A stretch of 6,621 bases of DNA from JAFNAG01 sp964353465 (GTDB lineage: Bacteria > Acidobacteriota > UBA6911). Positions within the stretch are counted from its first letter, which is position 1. Each line of letters opens with the position of its first letter. Positions 6,231-6,621 of the stretch are shown piece after piece. The DNA lies in assembly GCA_964353465.1 (NCBI GenBank), contig CAYGWQ010000303.1:1-6621 (forward strand), read 5' to 3'. The notes below the pieces were generated by a model. The model was not told where the DNA came from. It saw only the letters and a program-made list of their open reading frames with translations, and made no database searches. A program made the translations under genes and the position numbers.

Positions 6231-6621
6231 CTATTGATCCTTCAGCAGCGCATCCAGATCCAACGGCTCGCCGCGGACCTTCAGGCGCTCGGTCCAGGTC
6301 TGTCCTTCGATCAGAAGGTCGCCTCCAAACACCCACCCACTGGCCCGGCCGTCTTCCACCCGATACCAGAAATCTTGCCGGTCCGATTGATCTTTCTCGT
6401 AGTTCATGGCATCCGTCACCCGCACATGGGCGTTAGTCTCAAGACGACCCACTTCCTCGCTTGAGGCGCTCGGTGCGGTGTGTATTCTGACAGGCTTTTG
6501 GACCTCCCCCTCGTAGGTCACACGGAGCAGGTACACCCGCCAGCCCAGCTCGTAGGGGCTGTCGGGCTTCTGCCGGACGATCTCACCCACCACGGCGACA
6601 CGGAAGCGGTCGAAGCTGAGC
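6231..6621 (-). CDS. SH3-domain (SH3b-like) protein, N terminus beyond window
   Basis: The frame is open to the window edge, so only the C-terminal 129 residues are seen. The stop is TAG at 6231-6233. Visible residues 43-105 fit a bacterial SH3 fold: KPVRIHTAPSASSEEVGRL (the common R-x3-PS-x-GxL-like opening), a V-R-V-T-D strand, then FWYRVE and ASGWVFGGDLL near the end. Such domains usually occur in secreted or envelope proteins and bind cell-wall peptides or other ligands. Any signal peptide or lipobox would be in the missing part. Preceding residues (LSFDRFRVAVVGEIVRQ onward) do not match a family I know. A GTG at 6593 could serve as a start, but in-frame coding continues upstream of it and no good ribosome binding site precedes it, so the gene is treated as partial. 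It is co-directional with the membrane-protein gene 71 bp downstream. Confidence 0.75.
   Translation of the reverse strand, partial: LSFDRFRVAVVGEIVRQKPDSPYELGWRVYLLRVTYEGEVQKPVRIHTAPSASSEEVGRLETNAHVRVTDAMNYEKDQSDRQDFWYRVEDGRASGWVFGGDLLIEGQTWTERLKVRGEPLDLDALLKDQ

Overview
Every gene I can support in this 6.6 kb window lies on the minus strand. The DNA is GC-rich and looks like a bacterial chromosome. An FtsX/LolCE-type permease paired with a LolD/MacB-type ATPase fits an organism with an outer membrane better than a typical Gram-positive. The phylum cannot be fixed from this sequence. A bacterial SH3 protein ending in a GWVFGG-type motif would suit several Gram-negative lineages, spirochaetes among them, but that is only an impression.

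In the direction of transcription (from high to low coordinates), the window opens with the 3' part of a gene for an SH3-domain protein (6231-6621, start outside the window). Next is a 164-residue integral membrane protein of unknown function (5665-6159). One base after its stop codon sits a complete insertion sequence of the IS1380 type (3914-5659, 1746 bp). It has imperfect terminal inverted repeats and a perfect 4-bp CTAG target duplication. Then come topB, a type IA DNA topoisomerase III (1764-3836), an ABC transporter ATPase (992-1669), and its FtsX-family permease (1-992, cut by the window edge). The last two genes overlap by one base (TGATG) and clearly form an operon.

Without the insertion sequence and one copy of the duplication, the membrane-protein gene and topB would be only about 78 bp apart. 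The element therefore entered a short spacer between co-directional genes and may have changed how topB and the ABC genes downstream are expressed. The element points the same way as its host genes, so host transcripts would run into its transposase gene in the sense direction.

The most interesting signals are non-coding. At the 5' end of the transposase gene, an 8+6 bp inverted repeat flanks an extended -10 promoter, and its inner arm contains the ribosome binding site. A transcript entering from outside would fold and hide that site, while one starting at the element's own promoter would lack the outer arm. This matches the read-through protection known from IS10 and IS50. A second palindrome (CCTCCGCTCGGAGG) covers the ribosome binding site of the membrane-protein gene. 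I found no rRNA, tRNA, CRISPR array or obviously new multi-gene system; apart from the insertion sequence the region looks ordinary.
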